Part shown: in pieces, positions 17,262-25,990 of the stretch | Layout: each line of letters begins with the position of its first letter | How positions within the stretch are numbered: position 1 is the stretch's first letter | Source: an uncultured Sulfurovum sp. | GTDB lineage: Bacteria; Campylobacterota; Campylobacteria; Campylobacterales; Sulfurovaceae | Reading direction: 5' to 3' | Assembly (NCBI GenBank): GCA_902727855.1 | Contig: CACVAS010000128.1 | Location: 1-64,000 of the forward strand | DNA: 64,000 bases | Notes under the pieces: generated by a model | The model's database searches: none | What the model saw: only the letters and a program-made list of their open reading frames with translations | What the model was told of the DNA's origin: nothing | Made by a program: the position numbers and the translations under genes

Positions 17262-17603
17262 ATGAAAAATATATTACTAGCAACAACAATTGTGGCGCTT
17301 ACATTTACTGGCTGTAGCAGCACAAAAGTGAAACCTCCAAAAGTGCATTACACGAAGCCAACACCATCAAAAGAAAAAGTTTTTAAAAAAGCTATGAGAG
17401 AAGTTGCACTAAGTACAAGAAATGACAGTAGATACACAAAAATGGAATTAAATACACCTGAGAAAAAAATGTGGTTTAAAAACCTTATGTATCTCTTATG
17501 GGATCGTCAAATCACAAGAAATGAATTTATTTCCAGAGGTCTAAAAAAGTATCCTAAGCATGCTTATGAATTTACATTTGTTGCACATGGATTCCAAAAA
17601 TAA
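17262..17603 (+). CDS. Small predicted lipoprotein
   Basis: A 113-residue protein with a lipoprotein signal peptide (MKNILLATTIVALTFTGC, lipobox Cys18) and then a Lys/Pro-rich linker that would reach from the membrane into the periplasm. The folded part (about 40-113) is basic and helical, with WFKNLMYLLWDRQITRNEF. I do not recognise the family. A CAAGGATTG ribosome site precedes the ATG. It is convergent with queC, with the two stop codons directly adjacent. Confidence 0.8.
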   Translation: MKNILLATTIVALTFTGCSSTKVKPPKVHYTKPTPSKEKVFKKAMREVALSTRNDSRYTKMELNTPEKKMWFKNLMYLLWDRQITRNEFISRGLKKYPKHAYEFTFVAHGFQK

Positions 17604-18266
17604 TTAACCATAGGCTATCGGGTCTTTGACCCCTGCCTTGTCAAAACCATTTAACCTCAATCTACATGAATCACACACACCACATGCTTTTAGCTCAGAT
17701 GTATAACAAGACCATGTATGCTCTAGTGGCACACCCATTTCTAAAGACTTTTGAACAATTTCAGATTTACTCATTTCTACCAATGGCATCTCTATGGTTA
17801 AATGTGTTTCCTCTTTCGTCCCAAGATTAATGGCCTTTTGCATTTGTTCTATATAGCTTTGTCTACAATCTGGATACCCAGAACTGTCTTCTTCAACCAC
17901 ACCAATATATAAAGCACTAGCCCCATGTTTTTCAGCAATGGCAGAGGCGATAGAGAGAAAAATGCCATTTCTAAAAGGTACATAGGTGACGGGCACACCC
18001 TCATCAACGCCAGTCGTTGGCACTTCTATACTTGTATCAGTCAGTGCAGAAGCACCTATATGCTCAAAAAAAGGTAAATCAATCTCATAACTTTCACAAG
18101 CATGTACATCTTTGGCAATTTTTCTAAAAGATTCTAACTCTTTTTTCTGGGTACGTTGTCCGTAGTTAAAATGTACGGCAATAATCTCATGATTATTTTG
18201 TTGAGCTATCTTTGCGACAAGTGCACTGTCCATACCACCAGAAATAATACATACAACTTTACTCAT
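17604..18266 (-). CDS. queC: 7-cyano-7-deazaguanine synthase QueC
   Basis: Converts 7-carboxy-7-deazaguanine to preQ0 with ATP and ammonia in queuosine biosynthesis. The PP-loop SGGMDSALVA starts at residue 9, FNYGQRTQKKELE follows, and the zinc site is complete in the C-terminal CYTSELKACGVCDSCRLR (four Cys). At 220 residues it has the normal family length. No other queuosine gene lies in the window. It is divergent from ybeY with a 50-bp gap and convergent with the lipoprotein gene. Confidence 0.96.
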   Translation of the reverse strand: MSKVVCIISGGMDSALVAKIAQQNNHEIIAVHFNYGQRTQKKELESFRKIAKDVHACESYEIDLPFFEHIGASALTDTSIEVPTTGVDEGVPVTYVPFRNGIFLSIASAIAEKHGASALYIGVVEEDSSGYPDCRQSYIEQMQKAINLGTKEETHLTIEMPLVEMSKSEIVQKSLEMGVPLEHTWSCYTSELKACGVCDSCRLRLNGFDKAGVKDPIAYG

Positions 18267-18316
18267 AGTATCCCTTTTTTACTGCCATTTTACCAAGATT
18301 TGGGTAAACTTCGCCC

Positions 18317-18760
18317 ATGATAGATTTGGATAATCAAAGTACCCTACACATCAATATAGAGCAATTAGAAGAGATAGCATCAACGCTTAGCCAACATCAT
18401 GTTGAACTTATTGTCACCAATGACAAAACAATACAAGCCTTAAATGTAGCTCACAGAGGAAAAGACAGTGCAACAGATGTACTCTCTTTTCCCATGGACA
18501 TCACTTCTATACCAAAAGCATTACAAAGTGAAATGCCCTTAGGCTCCATAGTAATATCTGAAAATTATGTAGAAAAGAAAGCTTTAGAGTATGGACATAA
18601 AAATGATGACGAATTGGCATTGCTTTTTATCCATGGTATGTTACATCTACTGGGTTTTGACCATGAAGTAGATAATGGAGAGATGAGAGCAAAAGAAAAA
18701 GAACTCATCGAACAATTTCATTTGCCAAAAAGCCTAATTATTAGAAACGAGGAGAATTAG
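18317..18760 (+). CDS. ybeY: Endoribonuclease YbeY (16S rRNA maturation)
   Basis: A 147-residue metal-dependent endoribonuclease for 16S rRNA 3' processing and ribosome quality control. The zinc motif HGMLHLLGFDHE gives the three His ligands, and DVLSFPMD with LGSIVIS are typical family strands. The stop codon shares a base with the GTG start of the downstream exchanger gene, so the two are translationally coupled. The ribosome site before its ATG is weak. Confidence 0.93.
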   Translation: MIDLDNQSTLHINIEQLEEIASTLSQHHVELIVTNDKTIQALNVAHRGKDSATDVLSFPMDITSIPKALQSEMPLGSIVISENYVEKKALEYGHKNDDELALLFIHGMLHLLGFDHEVDNGEMRAKEKELIEQFHLPKSLIIRNEEN

Positions 18761-19692
18761 TGGATTTTATAATATTTATAGTCGCAATGGGCGTCTTAAT
18801 TTGGGGAGCAGACCTGCTTATAGAAGAGAGTGAAAAAATTGCACTAAAATTTAATATTTCAGAGTTTGTCATTGGTGCAACGCTAGTAGCCCTAGGAACA
18901 TCACTACCAGAAATGGCTGCGAGTATAGCTGCGAGTCTAAATGGTAAGTCAGCCATTGCCATTTCCAATGTCATAGGGAGCAATATACTCAATATTACGC
19001 TTGTACTCTCTGCTGTTTTTCTCATAGCTAAACATATTACGCCTAAAAGAGACTTTTTTGCAAAAGACAGTACGTGGGCGCTTATACCTGTACTCATCTT
19101 TGTGTTGATGATTTTAGATGGTGTTATCTCTCGTTTTGATGCACTACTATTATTACTACTAATGGGAGCATATTTACTCTTTTTACTCAATGATTCTAAA
19201 AATATGCCATTAGTAGAAGAGACTAGTGACACGCAGAGTGAATTTAAATGGTCAAAAGTACTTCCTATACTTAGTCTTGGTATTGCATTGGTTATACTTG
19301 GTGCACACTATACTGTAGAGAGTGCTTCAAGCATTGCTAAAAGTTTTGGTATTTCTGAATGGGTAATTGGTATTATTATGATATCTCTAGGTACATCATT
19401 ACCTGAACTTACTGTAAGTATTACAGCAGCCATTAAAGGTAAAGTTGACATGGCAATAGGAAATATCATAGGCTCAAATATGGCAAATACTACCGTTGTT
19501 TTAGGTGCTGCTGCACTAGTAAACCCTATGCCTATCAATGCTTCTGCCTATGTCTTCGACATTGCTACCATGATTGTTGCTACACTTATTTTAGTATTTA
19601 TTACGGCTAATAAACTCTACAATAAATCTGCAGGTCTAGGATTAGTGATTATATTGGGATTGTTTTTAAATAATACTTTAGCACAAATCTAG
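18760..19692 (+). CDS. Calcium/sodium antiporter (CaCA family, YrbG type)
   Basis: A 310-residue inner-membrane cation exchanger. Two inverted alpha repeats are obvious: GATLVALGTSLPEMAAS with ISNVIGSNILN (about 42-80), and GIIMISLGTSLPELTVS with IGNIIGSNMANT (about 205-247). These hold the acidic and polar residues that bind Ca2+/Na+. There are around ten membrane segments and the family-normal length. The GTG start overlaps the ybeY stop and has GAGGAG upstream. Ion specificity is inferred from family; K+ dependence cannot be judged. Confidence 0.9.
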   Translation: MDFIIFIVAMGVLIWGADLLIEESEKIALKFNISEFVIGATLVALGTSLPEMAASIAASLNGKSAIAISNVIGSNILNITLVLSAVFLIAKHITPKRDFFAKDSTWALIPVLIFVLMILDGVISRFDALLLLLLMGAYLLFLLNDSKNMPLVEETSDTQSEFKWSKVLPILSLGIALVILGAHYTVESASSIAKSFGISEWVIGIIMISLGTSLPELTVSITAAIKGKVDMAIGNIIGSNMANTTVVLGAAALVNPMPINASAYVFDIATMIVATLILVFITANKLYNKSAGLGLVIILGLFLNNTLAQI

Positions 19693-19717
19693 AAAGCATA
19701 AGTGTTGCATTTTTATA

Positions 19718-21514
19718 CTACTCTTTAAAATAACCCTGTGCATACAGCCACTTATAAATATCTGCTGCAATAGGACCAGAGGTACTACCTCCATGTCCTC
19801 CATGCTCTACAAGTACGGCTACAATATACTTTGGATTATCATAAGGTGCATAGGTTGTAATCCATGCATGAGAACGTTTAAAATATGCAAGTTCTTCCTC
19901 CTTAAGACGCTTCACGGTCGATTGGGGAATAGATGTCACTTGAGAAGTACCCGTTTTACCAGCGACTACAATAGGAAGGTTTTTCATTGTTTTGTATGCT
20001 GTACCACCACGTACATTACAAACATCATACATCCCCTTGCGTATCTCACTTAAATAGTGTGCATCAAAAGGAATTGTCTTCGTTTTACCTTTAGTTTCAT
20101 TACCATCTACCTCTTTTGCAATACGTGGTGTCACAAGCTTAGAAGTAGCCATGAGTGCCGTATATCTAGCAACTTGAAGAGGTGTTACAAGGCTATACCC
20201 TTGACCAATTGAAGAGATAACAGTCTCACCCATATACCAAGATTGATTATATCGCTTTTTTTTCCATGCCTTATCTGGCATCACACCATTATATTCTCTT
20301 GGTAAATCAACTCCTGTCTTTACCCCTAGACCAAAAGAACGCAATTGTTTAGACATCGCATTGATACCTACTTTTAGACTCTTGTTATAGAAATAGACAT
20401 CACAACTTTCACGTATAGATTTACGTAAGTCTACCGGGCCATGTCCCCATCTTGACCAACATCTAAACTTACGCTTTCCTTTTCCTTTACCAAGCGTAAT
20501 ACCTCCAGAACAATGTTCATTATGATTTAAAATACCTTGTAATGATTGAGAATAGGCCAGTGCCATTCCCATCTTAATCGTTGAACCAGGAGGGTAGGTT
20601 CCATGTATAAACTTGTTGGTAAAAGGGTGAGCTAAATCTTCTTGCAGTGCCTTCCAATCTTTGGTACTAATACCTCCCACAAAAAGATTAGGATCATAGG
20701 AAGGGTATGAGACAGCAGATAATACTTCACCATTTGTTCTCATTACAATAGCAACACCTACTTCTTTAGACTCTTTAAAACGTTCATAAATCATCTGTTG
20801 CAACAATATATCTACATTGAGTTTAATATTTTTATTGTCTCTTGGATGTATTTTCTCTAATGTTTCTACCTCTTTATTGGTCGCTGTTACTTTTGAGATA
20901 ACATGTCCCAATTCACCCTGTAATACCTTGTTATAATGACGTTCTAAACCAGTTTTACCTACCTTACCAACAACATCAACGACTTCATCTTTTTCATTTT
21001 CTTTTTTGTTGGATCTACCAGTATAGCCAACAATATGCGCTGAATATTTACCATACGGATAATACCGTTTAGTCTCTGCTTCAATCCTCATCTCTTTGAG
21101 AAGACTCAATTTAGGGTATGCACCCATCATTTTAGGGTAATGAATAAAATCAACCACTTTAATAAACTTATGATTATAAGGAGAGTTATGCTTTTTATAT
21201 ACCTTCATCATCACTGTTTTGTTCAAATCAGGAAATGTCTCCACCAATTTATCTACAACTGCATTTAAACGTTTATCTGTCTGCTTCAAATGTGGCATCA
21301 CAGAAATAGAGAAACCTATCTGATTCATAGCAAGTAAATTGCCATTAATATCAAATATCTCACCTCTAACAGGTTTGACAAAACGTTTACTTTCTATATT
21401 ATCTTTAGCCAATTCAGCATAATAAAAATTGGATTTAATGCTCACATGATACAAGCGTGCAATCATACCACCCCAAAAAAGAATAAAAATAAAAATAATA
21501 AATTTATATTTCAT
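19718..21514 (-). CDS. mrdA: Penicillin-binding protein 2 (elongation transpeptidase)
   Basis: A 598-residue class B PBP, the transpeptidase of the rod/elongation complex. One N-terminal membrane anchor, a PBP dimerisation domain (RGEIFDINGNLLA), then the transpeptidase with S-T-I-K (about residue 310, in YPPGSTIKM) and K-T-G-T (about 521). IGQGYSLVTPLQ and SCDVYFYN are typical of PBP2. It is the last gene of the long envelope operon and overlaps the upstream MreD-like gene by 4 bp, consistent with co-translation of elongasome parts. Confidence 0.95.
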   Translation of the reverse strand: MKYKFIIFIFILFWGGMIARLYHVSIKSNFYYAELAKDNIESKRFVKPVRGEIFDINGNLLAMNQIGFSISVMPHLKQTDKRLNAVVDKLVETFPDLNKTVMMKVYKKHNSPYNHKFIKVVDFIHYPKMMGAYPKLSLLKEMRIEAETKRYYPYGKYSAHIVGYTGRSNKKENEKDEVVDVVGKVGKTGLERHYNKVLQGELGHVISKVTATNKEVETLEKIHPRDNKNIKLNVDILLQQMIYERFKESKEVGVAIVMRTNGEVLSAVSYPSYDPNLFVGGISTKDWKALQEDLAHPFTNKFIHGTYPPGSTIKMGMALAYSQSLQGILNHNEHCSGGITLGKGKGKRKFRCWSRWGHGPVDLRKSIRESCDVYFYNKSLKVGINAMSKQLRSFGLGVKTGVDLPREYNGVMPDKAWKKKRYNQSWYMGETVISSIGQGYSLVTPLQVARYTALMATSKLVTPRIAKEVDGNETKGKTKTIPFDAHYLSEIRKGMYDVCNVRGGTAYKTMKNLPIVVAGKTGTSQVTSIPQSTVKRLKEEELAYFKRSHAWITTYAPYDNPKYIVAVLVEHGGHGGSTSGPIAADIYKWLYAQGYFKE

Positions 21515-21966
21515 AACATTACCACTACCAACATATCAACAATGAGAGAATAGAGTAAAATAGTATCTAACACTACGGAAGAAGCTTGAAATATAAAGTC
21601 ATACGCTAACAATGAACCTAAGTAGAAAATATCTATCATCACAACATAAATGACTGGTCTACAAAGGTTACAGTTTCGAATAAAGGTTAAATTATTGTCA
21701 AAAAGAACATAGATGAGAAGTGTCGCAATAATGGTTAGAAAAAAAGGTAAGGATAAATTAGCCTCTAAGTTTAAAAAGTATACAAGCGCCATCATCACAT
21801 AAAGCATTCTCTCTTTTTCTATACCTAAAATAAGTATGTAACCCATAGTACCTACTAAGAGAGGTAAAAAAACATATATCGAGATAAACATTGGGTAAAA
21901 TGCAATAGCTAAAAATATGACTACCACGACAAGAGGGCGAGAGAGAAACTGATTGACATGATTCAT
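21511..21966 (-). CDS. MreD-like membrane protein upstream of mrdA
   Basis: A 151-residue, very hydrophobic protein with about five membrane helices and no clear motif. Its size, topology and position directly before mrdA (4-bp overlap) match MreD, the elongasome membrane protein, whose sequence is poorly conserved. I use the ATG at 21966, 10 bp after the previous stop with TAGGGT upstream, rather than the longer frame that overlaps the acetyltransferase gene. The MreD assignment is inferred from context. Confidence 0.7.
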   Translation of the reverse strand: MNHVNQFLSRPLVVVVIFLAIAFYPMFISIYVFLPLLVGTMGYILILGIEKERMLYVMMALVYFLNLEANLSLPFFLTIIATLLIYVLFDNNLTFIRNCNLCRPVIYVVMIDIFYLGSLLAYDFIFQASSVVLDTILLYSLIVDMLVVVML

Positions 21967-21976
21967 AATACATACC

Positions 21977-22444
21977 CTACTGTACTTTATGTACAAGTGC
22001 AACTTCATTACATACAGGAAAGTGAATACATTTAATACAGTCTGCCCAAATTTTATGTTCTGGTATATGCTCTTTATTAATTTCTATAAACCCTAATTTT
22101 TCAAAAAATTGTGGAAGATAGGTTAACACTAATACATCTTCTTCTACACCCAAATCTTTGGCTTCTTGAAGGGTAAACTCTACCAAGCGCTTACCAATAT
22201 TATGACCACGATAGTTTTCATCTACAATCAAGCTTCGTATTTCAGCCAATCTACTAGAGTGTACATGTAAAGCAGTGTAACCGACCAATACATTATTGTC
22301 ATCTTTTGCTAATACATAGGATCTAATATTCGTAGCCACTTCATCTTTACTACGATTGAGTATCACACCATCTTTGACCTCACTGACAACAAGTGATTGC
22401 ATCGCATCAATATCTGTCAATTTTGCCTTAACAAGCTTTATCAC
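21977..22444 (-). CDS. GNAT N-acetyltransferase (short N-acetylglutamate-synthase type)
   Basis: A 155-residue GNAT acetyltransferase. The acetyl-CoA loop is VDENYRGHNIGKRLVEF. FEKLGFIEINKEHIPEHKIWADCIKC is typical of the short ArgA-like proteins that make N-acetylglutamate in bacteria without the kinase-like ArgA domain. The C-terminal C-x2-C-x5-C cluster (DCIKCIHFPVC) may bind metal. It overlaps engB by 4 bp. An arginine-pathway role is plausible but not proved; other small-molecule acetylation remains possible. Confidence 0.85.
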   Translation of the reverse strand: MIKLVKAKLTDIDAMQSLVVSEVKDGVILNRSKDEVATNIRSYVLAKDDNNVLVGYTALHVHSSRLAEIRSLIVDENYRGHNIGKRLVEFTLQEAKDLGVEEDVLVLTYLPQFFEKLGFIEINKEHIPEHKIWADCIKCIHFPVCNEVALVHKVQ

Positions 22445-23076
22445 TTACTTTCTCCAGACACTTTACTCGCATGACTAATATTAAAAATGGTCTCCAATAT
22501 CTCTACATGTACACGATCAAGTCCACTTTTTTTAAGATTTGACAATGTAATAGAACCAGGGAAATCACGTTTCAATTTTGATCGTTCTTTTTGGTTAAGT
22601 TTATCAATCTTAGTAAATACCGTAAGATACCTTTGATCAGGACGTATAAAGTCATGAATATAACGCTCTACATCATCATCAATTTTAGCATGTGGATGGC
22701 GAGCATCGCGAAGATGTATATAAAGACGAATAGAGACTCTCTGTTCTATAAACTCTACAAGGTTCTTTTGCCATACTTCTTTTAAAGACTTTGAAACTTT
22801 TGCATAACCAAACCCTGGTAAATCAACAAAACGTACGGGATAACTCTGTTCATCATATAAATAACGCGTTTCAAAAAAATTGATAAGCTGTGTTTTACCC
22901 GGTGTTGCTGAAAACTTTGCCAAGTTTTTACGTTGTGTTAAAGAGTTAAGGGTTGAACTTTTCCCCACGTTAGATCGACCTAAAAATACCACTTCACTCA
23001 TATCATCAGGTACAGAATCAGAAATACTCTGTGCAGACTTAATGAAGTCTGCTTCAACAATACGCGGTGCTATCAC
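22441..23076 (-). CDS. engB: Ribosome-biogenesis GTPase EngB (YihA/YsxC)
   Basis: A 211-residue TRAFAC GTPase needed for large-subunit assembly. G1 GRSNVGKSS, G3 DLPGFGYA and G4 FTKIDKL are all visible, and length fits the family. It lies between lptA and the acetyltransferase gene with 4-bp overlaps on both sides, so it is translated as part of the envelope operon. Confidence 0.95.
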   Translation of the reverse strand: MIAPRIVEADFIKSAQSISDSVPDDMSEVVFLGRSNVGKSSTLNSLTQRKNLAKFSATPGKTQLINFFETRYLYDEQSYPVRFVDLPGFGYAKVSKSLKEVWQKNLVEFIEQRVSIRLYIHLRDARHPHAKIDDDVERYIHDFIRPDQRYLTVFTKIDKLNQKERSKLKRDFPGSITLSNLKKSGLDRVHVEILETIFNISHASKVSGESK

Positions 23077-23555
23077 TTCTTTTTACTCTCCATATCAAAT
23101 ATAAATGTTACTGGTTTCTTTTTACTACCTTTAACATCGGCATTTCCAGTTAACATATCAAAATATATCTTCTCACCTTCTACATGACGTTTATTCATTT
23201 TATCATCTATCACAGCTTTACCACTCAAGATATACTCTGACTTACCAGGGAAATAGGTCACTTTATTCGCACTACCTTTGTAAAATGCTTCTTCCTTTTG
23301 AAATTCGAAGGTTACATTCCCTATAGCATCATACTTTTTAGTCTCATTATTCTCATCAAAATAGACAATAACTTTATCACCATGTAACCAATTTTTAAGC
23401 TGTGTAATTTTAACATCACCTAAAAAGTGAACCTCTTTTTTCATGTTTTCAGCATTCATAGAGTTAGATGTGATTTTAACTTTTTCAGCCATTAAGGAAA
23501 GGGAAAAGAATGAAGTAATGAAAAGTAATACCAGTGTACGTACAAACAAGTGCAT
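23073..23555 (-). CDS. lptA: Lipopolysaccharide transport periplasmic protein LptA
   Basis: A 160-residue periplasmic protein with a signal peptide (ending SLSLMAEK). Its OstA-like beta-jellyroll shows the usual spaced strands: ITSNSMNAENMKKEVHFLGDV, HGDKVIVYFDENN, FYKGSANKVTYFP, RHVEGEKIYFD. It bridges the inner and outer membrane in LPS export together with LptC, encoded 40 bp upstream. It overlaps engB by 4 bp. Confidence 0.93.
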   Translation of the reverse strand: MHLFVRTLVLLFITSFFSLSLMAEKVKITSNSMNAENMKKEVHFLGDVKITQLKNWLHGDKVIVYFDENNETKKYDAIGNVTFEFQKEEAFYKGSANKVTYFPGKSEYILSGKAVIDDKMNKRHVEGEKIYFDMLTGNADVKGSKKKPVTFIFDMESKKK

Positions 23556-23595
23556 AAATAACCTTTATTTAAATATCAATGATTATATCATGATA

Positions 23596-24102
23596 TTACT
23601 TGTCTGTTGTATAAAAAACAGCCTCTACCCTACTAGCATTTGCTTCTTTTTTAGAGGTGTGGTATTCTAGGCTATTTCCCTTAAATATATTTTGATCCAT
23701 ATGTGCAATAAAACTGGATGTAATATTGAGTATTTCACTAGTCTGATCATAATTAGCATGCTCAGTTCTATAAACATACCCATCAAAATCTTTTAAACTC
23801 ACATTTCCATCTAAATAGAGTATATCACCTTTATAGGTGCCTTTATCTGCGAGTAAAAGTTGTATATTTTCAGTGGTATAGGCAACATTATCTAAAGTAA
23901 GAACGCCAGCTTTTTGTACACCATAGTTACTATAAAGTTTTGCTAAGAGCTTTGTTTCATTGACCTCTACAAACGTTGTATCATAAAATTCAACTTCTTT
24001 ATGTAGAGGGCTATTTGAAATGGTGGTATCTTCTAGTTTTATCATTGTCGTAGCACCTATAGTAATCGCTATAAAAACAATGAGTATCACTTCAAGTCTC
24101 AT
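23596..24102 (-). CDS. lptC: LPS export protein LptC
   Basis: A 168-residue bitopic protein with one N-terminal membrane helix (LEVILIVFIAITIGATTM) and a periplasmic jellyroll (LLADKGTYKGDILYLDGNVSL). It hands LPS from LptBFG to LptA. The frame could begin at a TTG at 24108, but the ATG at 24102 overlaps the kdsC stop as ATGA, which is the better start. Sequence is divergent, as usual for LptC, and the assignment leans on its position between kdsC and lptA. Confidence 0.88.
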   Translation of the reverse strand: MRLEVILIVFIAITIGATTMIKLEDTTISNSPLHKEVEFYDTTFVEVNETKLLAKLYSNYGVQKAGVLTLDNVAYTTENIQLLLADKGTYKGDILYLDGNVSLKDFDGYVYRTEHANYDQTSEILNITSSFIAHMDQNIFKGNSLEYHTSKKEANASRVEAVFYTTDK

Positions 24103-24596
24103 GCCCAAAGTTCCAAATAATCGTCTTCTAATCCCTCTTTTAAAATGAGTTGTTCTATCATTTCTCTCACCGCACCATCTCCACCTTTGCTACTTAAAAT
24201 CACTGTAGCAATTTTGTCAACATAGGCACTGGCATCTCTAGGTACAAAAGATATTTTTGCAGCTTTAAGCATTTGTAAGTCATTTAAGTCATCACCAATA
24301 GCTGCAACATTATCCATGGTTAAATCAAGTTTTTCTAGTAGAGATTCAAGGACTTCTTTCTTGTTATGAATGCCTTGATAAAAATGTTCTATATGTAACT
24401 CTTTAGCACGGCGTGCCACAATAGCAGAACTACGCCCAGTTATAATAGCTACCTGTTTACCTAATTTTCTCCATGATGCAATCGCTAAACCATCTTTGAC
24501 ATTAAAAGATTTTATCTCATCTCCATCTTCACTATAGGTAATACGAGAATCAGTCATCGTACCATCAACATCTAGTACTATTAATTGTATGCTCAC
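24099..24596 (-). CDS. kdsC: 3-deoxy-D-manno-octulosonate 8-phosphate phosphatase KdsC
   Basis: A 165-residue HAD phosphatase of the C0 (capless) type that makes free Kdo for lipid A. The nucleophile motif is LDVDGTMTDSR, with the Thr motif IITGRSS, Lys in the ELHIEHFYQGIHNKKEVL region, and the acidic motif IGDDLNDLQML. Length is normal. Overlaps with hisB (4 bp) and lptC (4 bp) place it in the LPS-export block. Confidence 0.94.
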   Translation of the reverse strand: MSIQLIVLDVDGTMTDSRITYSEDGDEIKSFNVKDGLAIASWRKLGKQVAIITGRSSAIVARRAKELHIEHFYQGIHNKKEVLESLLEKLDLTMDNVAAIGDDLNDLQMLKAAKISFVPRDASAYVDKIATVILSSKGGDGAVREMIEQLILKEGLEDDYLELWA

Positions 24597-25165
24597 AGTA
24601 CACCTTTGGTACTTGGTATTCCTGCATTTTCATTCACACTCACTGCACGTCTAAGTGCAACAGCCAATGCCTTAAATGCCCCTTCAATGATGTGATGTTT
24701 ATTTTTACCACGGTTATATATGAGGTGCAATGTCAAAGGTAAATTAAATGCAAATGCCTTGAAGAACTCTTCTACAAGTTCCACATCAAAGTTGCCCACC
24801 TTACCACCTATTGGTAGTTCAAACACCAAATAACCACGGTTAGATAAATCAATATCACACGTAATAGAGGCTTCATCCATCACAACAGTTGCATTTCCAA
24901 AACGCTCTATACTTTGTACCGGATATATAGCTTTATTGAGTGCTTGACCAATCACAATAGCCACATCTTCAACCGTATGATGATCATCAATATGTGTATC
25001 TCCTACACAGTGAACATCCATATCAATATGTGCATGTTTCGTAAATGCCTCAAGCATATGATCATAAAAACCTACACCTGTATTGATATTTGCTTTACCT
25101 GTACCATATAAATTTAACTTTACTGATATATTTGTCTCTTTAGTCTGTCTTGTTAATTCAATCAT
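24593..25165 (-). CDS. hisB: Imidazoleglycerol-phosphate dehydratase HisB
   Basis: A 190-residue monofunctional HisB, the dehydratase step of histidine biosynthesis. Mn-binding signatures are present twice: FYDHMLEAFTKHAHID and DDHHTVEDVAI, then FKAFAFNLPLTLH and GKNKHHIIEGAFKALA. The fused phosphatase domain of enteric HisB is absent. It sits oddly within an envelope operon, a placement I recall from other Campylobacterota. Confidence 0.96.
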   Translation of the reverse strand: MIELTRQTKETNISVKLNLYGTGKANINTGVGFYDHMLEAFTKHAHIDMDVHCVGDTHIDDHHTVEDVAIVIGQALNKAIYPVQSIERFGNATVVMDEASITCDIDLSNRGYLVFELPIGGKVGNFDVELVEEFFKAFAFNLPLTLHLIYNRGKNKHHIIEGAFKALAVALRRAVSVNENAGIPSTKGVL

Positions 25166-25197
25166 TTAATTATCCTAGCCCTATAAATATTTTGGGA

Positions 25198-25950
25198 TTA
25201 TAAAATCTGCGTATTAGCATTATACACATAGACTCTGTAAAGTCCATTGTTATATTGTATCGTAACCTTATGTTCAGGGTATTTGTTAGCATATTTTCTA
25301 GCCACGCCATACGCACTACCTTTGTTACTAAATGCACCTACTTGTCTTTTTGAGTCACTACGCTCTTGCATCACAGGGGTACGTTGTAGTACTCTTTTAG
25401 CTTGAGACTGTACCCTCTTTTTAGCGCTATGTCTAGCTTCACGCGTTTTATATTGACCAGCAATACCCAATACTCTCACTTTTACATTTGCAATCCCAGA
25501 CTTATCTAACCCAAGTTCCTTCCCTGCATAGTAAGAACAATCAATAATTCTACCCCTTACAAAAGGACCTCTATCATTAATGCGTACAATAGTATTTTTA
25601 CCATTATCTAAATTATGTACACTAGCTATGGTATCCATAGGAAAGGTTTTATGTGCTGCTGTTCTTGCATGCATATTATATATTTCGCCATTACTTGTCT
25701 GTTTACCATGAAAATTCGGTCCATACCAACTAGCTATACCACGTGACACATGACCTTTTTCAACCTCTTTAGGATAATAACGTTTGCCACGTACAACATA
25801 CGAACGCATGGTTGATTTATGTCGCGCAGAAGAGGTGTATTTGGTAGGAGCATAATAACTTTTTGTTGTATGTTTAGGTGAACAACCTGTAGTCAAAAAC
25901 ATACCAATAAAAAATAGGCATACTACAAATATACGATTAAAACGATTCAT
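25198..25950 (-). CDS. rlpA: RlpA-family lipoprotein with SPOR domain
   Basis: A 250-residue septal lytic-transglycosylase-like lipoprotein. Signal peptide with lipobox TTGC (Cys23), a basic linker, then the double-psi beta-barrel (GIASWYGPNFHGKQTSNGE, HNLDNG, RINDRGPF, DCSYYAGKELGL), another basic linker and a C-terminal SPOR domain (QVGAFSNKGSAYGVARKYA ... GLYRVYVYN). SPOR binds denuded glycan at the division septum. It follows mltD by 40 bp. Enzyme activity is inferred from the family. Confidence 0.92.
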   Translation of the reverse strand: MNRFNRIFVVCLFFIGMFLTTGCSPKHTTKSYYAPTKYTSSARHKSTMRSYVVRGKRYYPKEVEKGHVSRGIASWYGPNFHGKQTSNGEIYNMHARTAAHKTFPMDTIASVHNLDNGKNTIVRINDRGPFVRGRIIDCSYYAGKELGLDKSGIANVKVRVLGIAGQYKTREARHSAKKRVQSQAKRVLQRTPVMQERSDSKRQVGAFSNKGSAYGVARKYANKYPEHKVTIQYNNGLYRVYVYNANTQIL

Positions 25951-25990
25951 TATGCCTCTAGGTATTTAAAATTTAACTATGATTATCCCG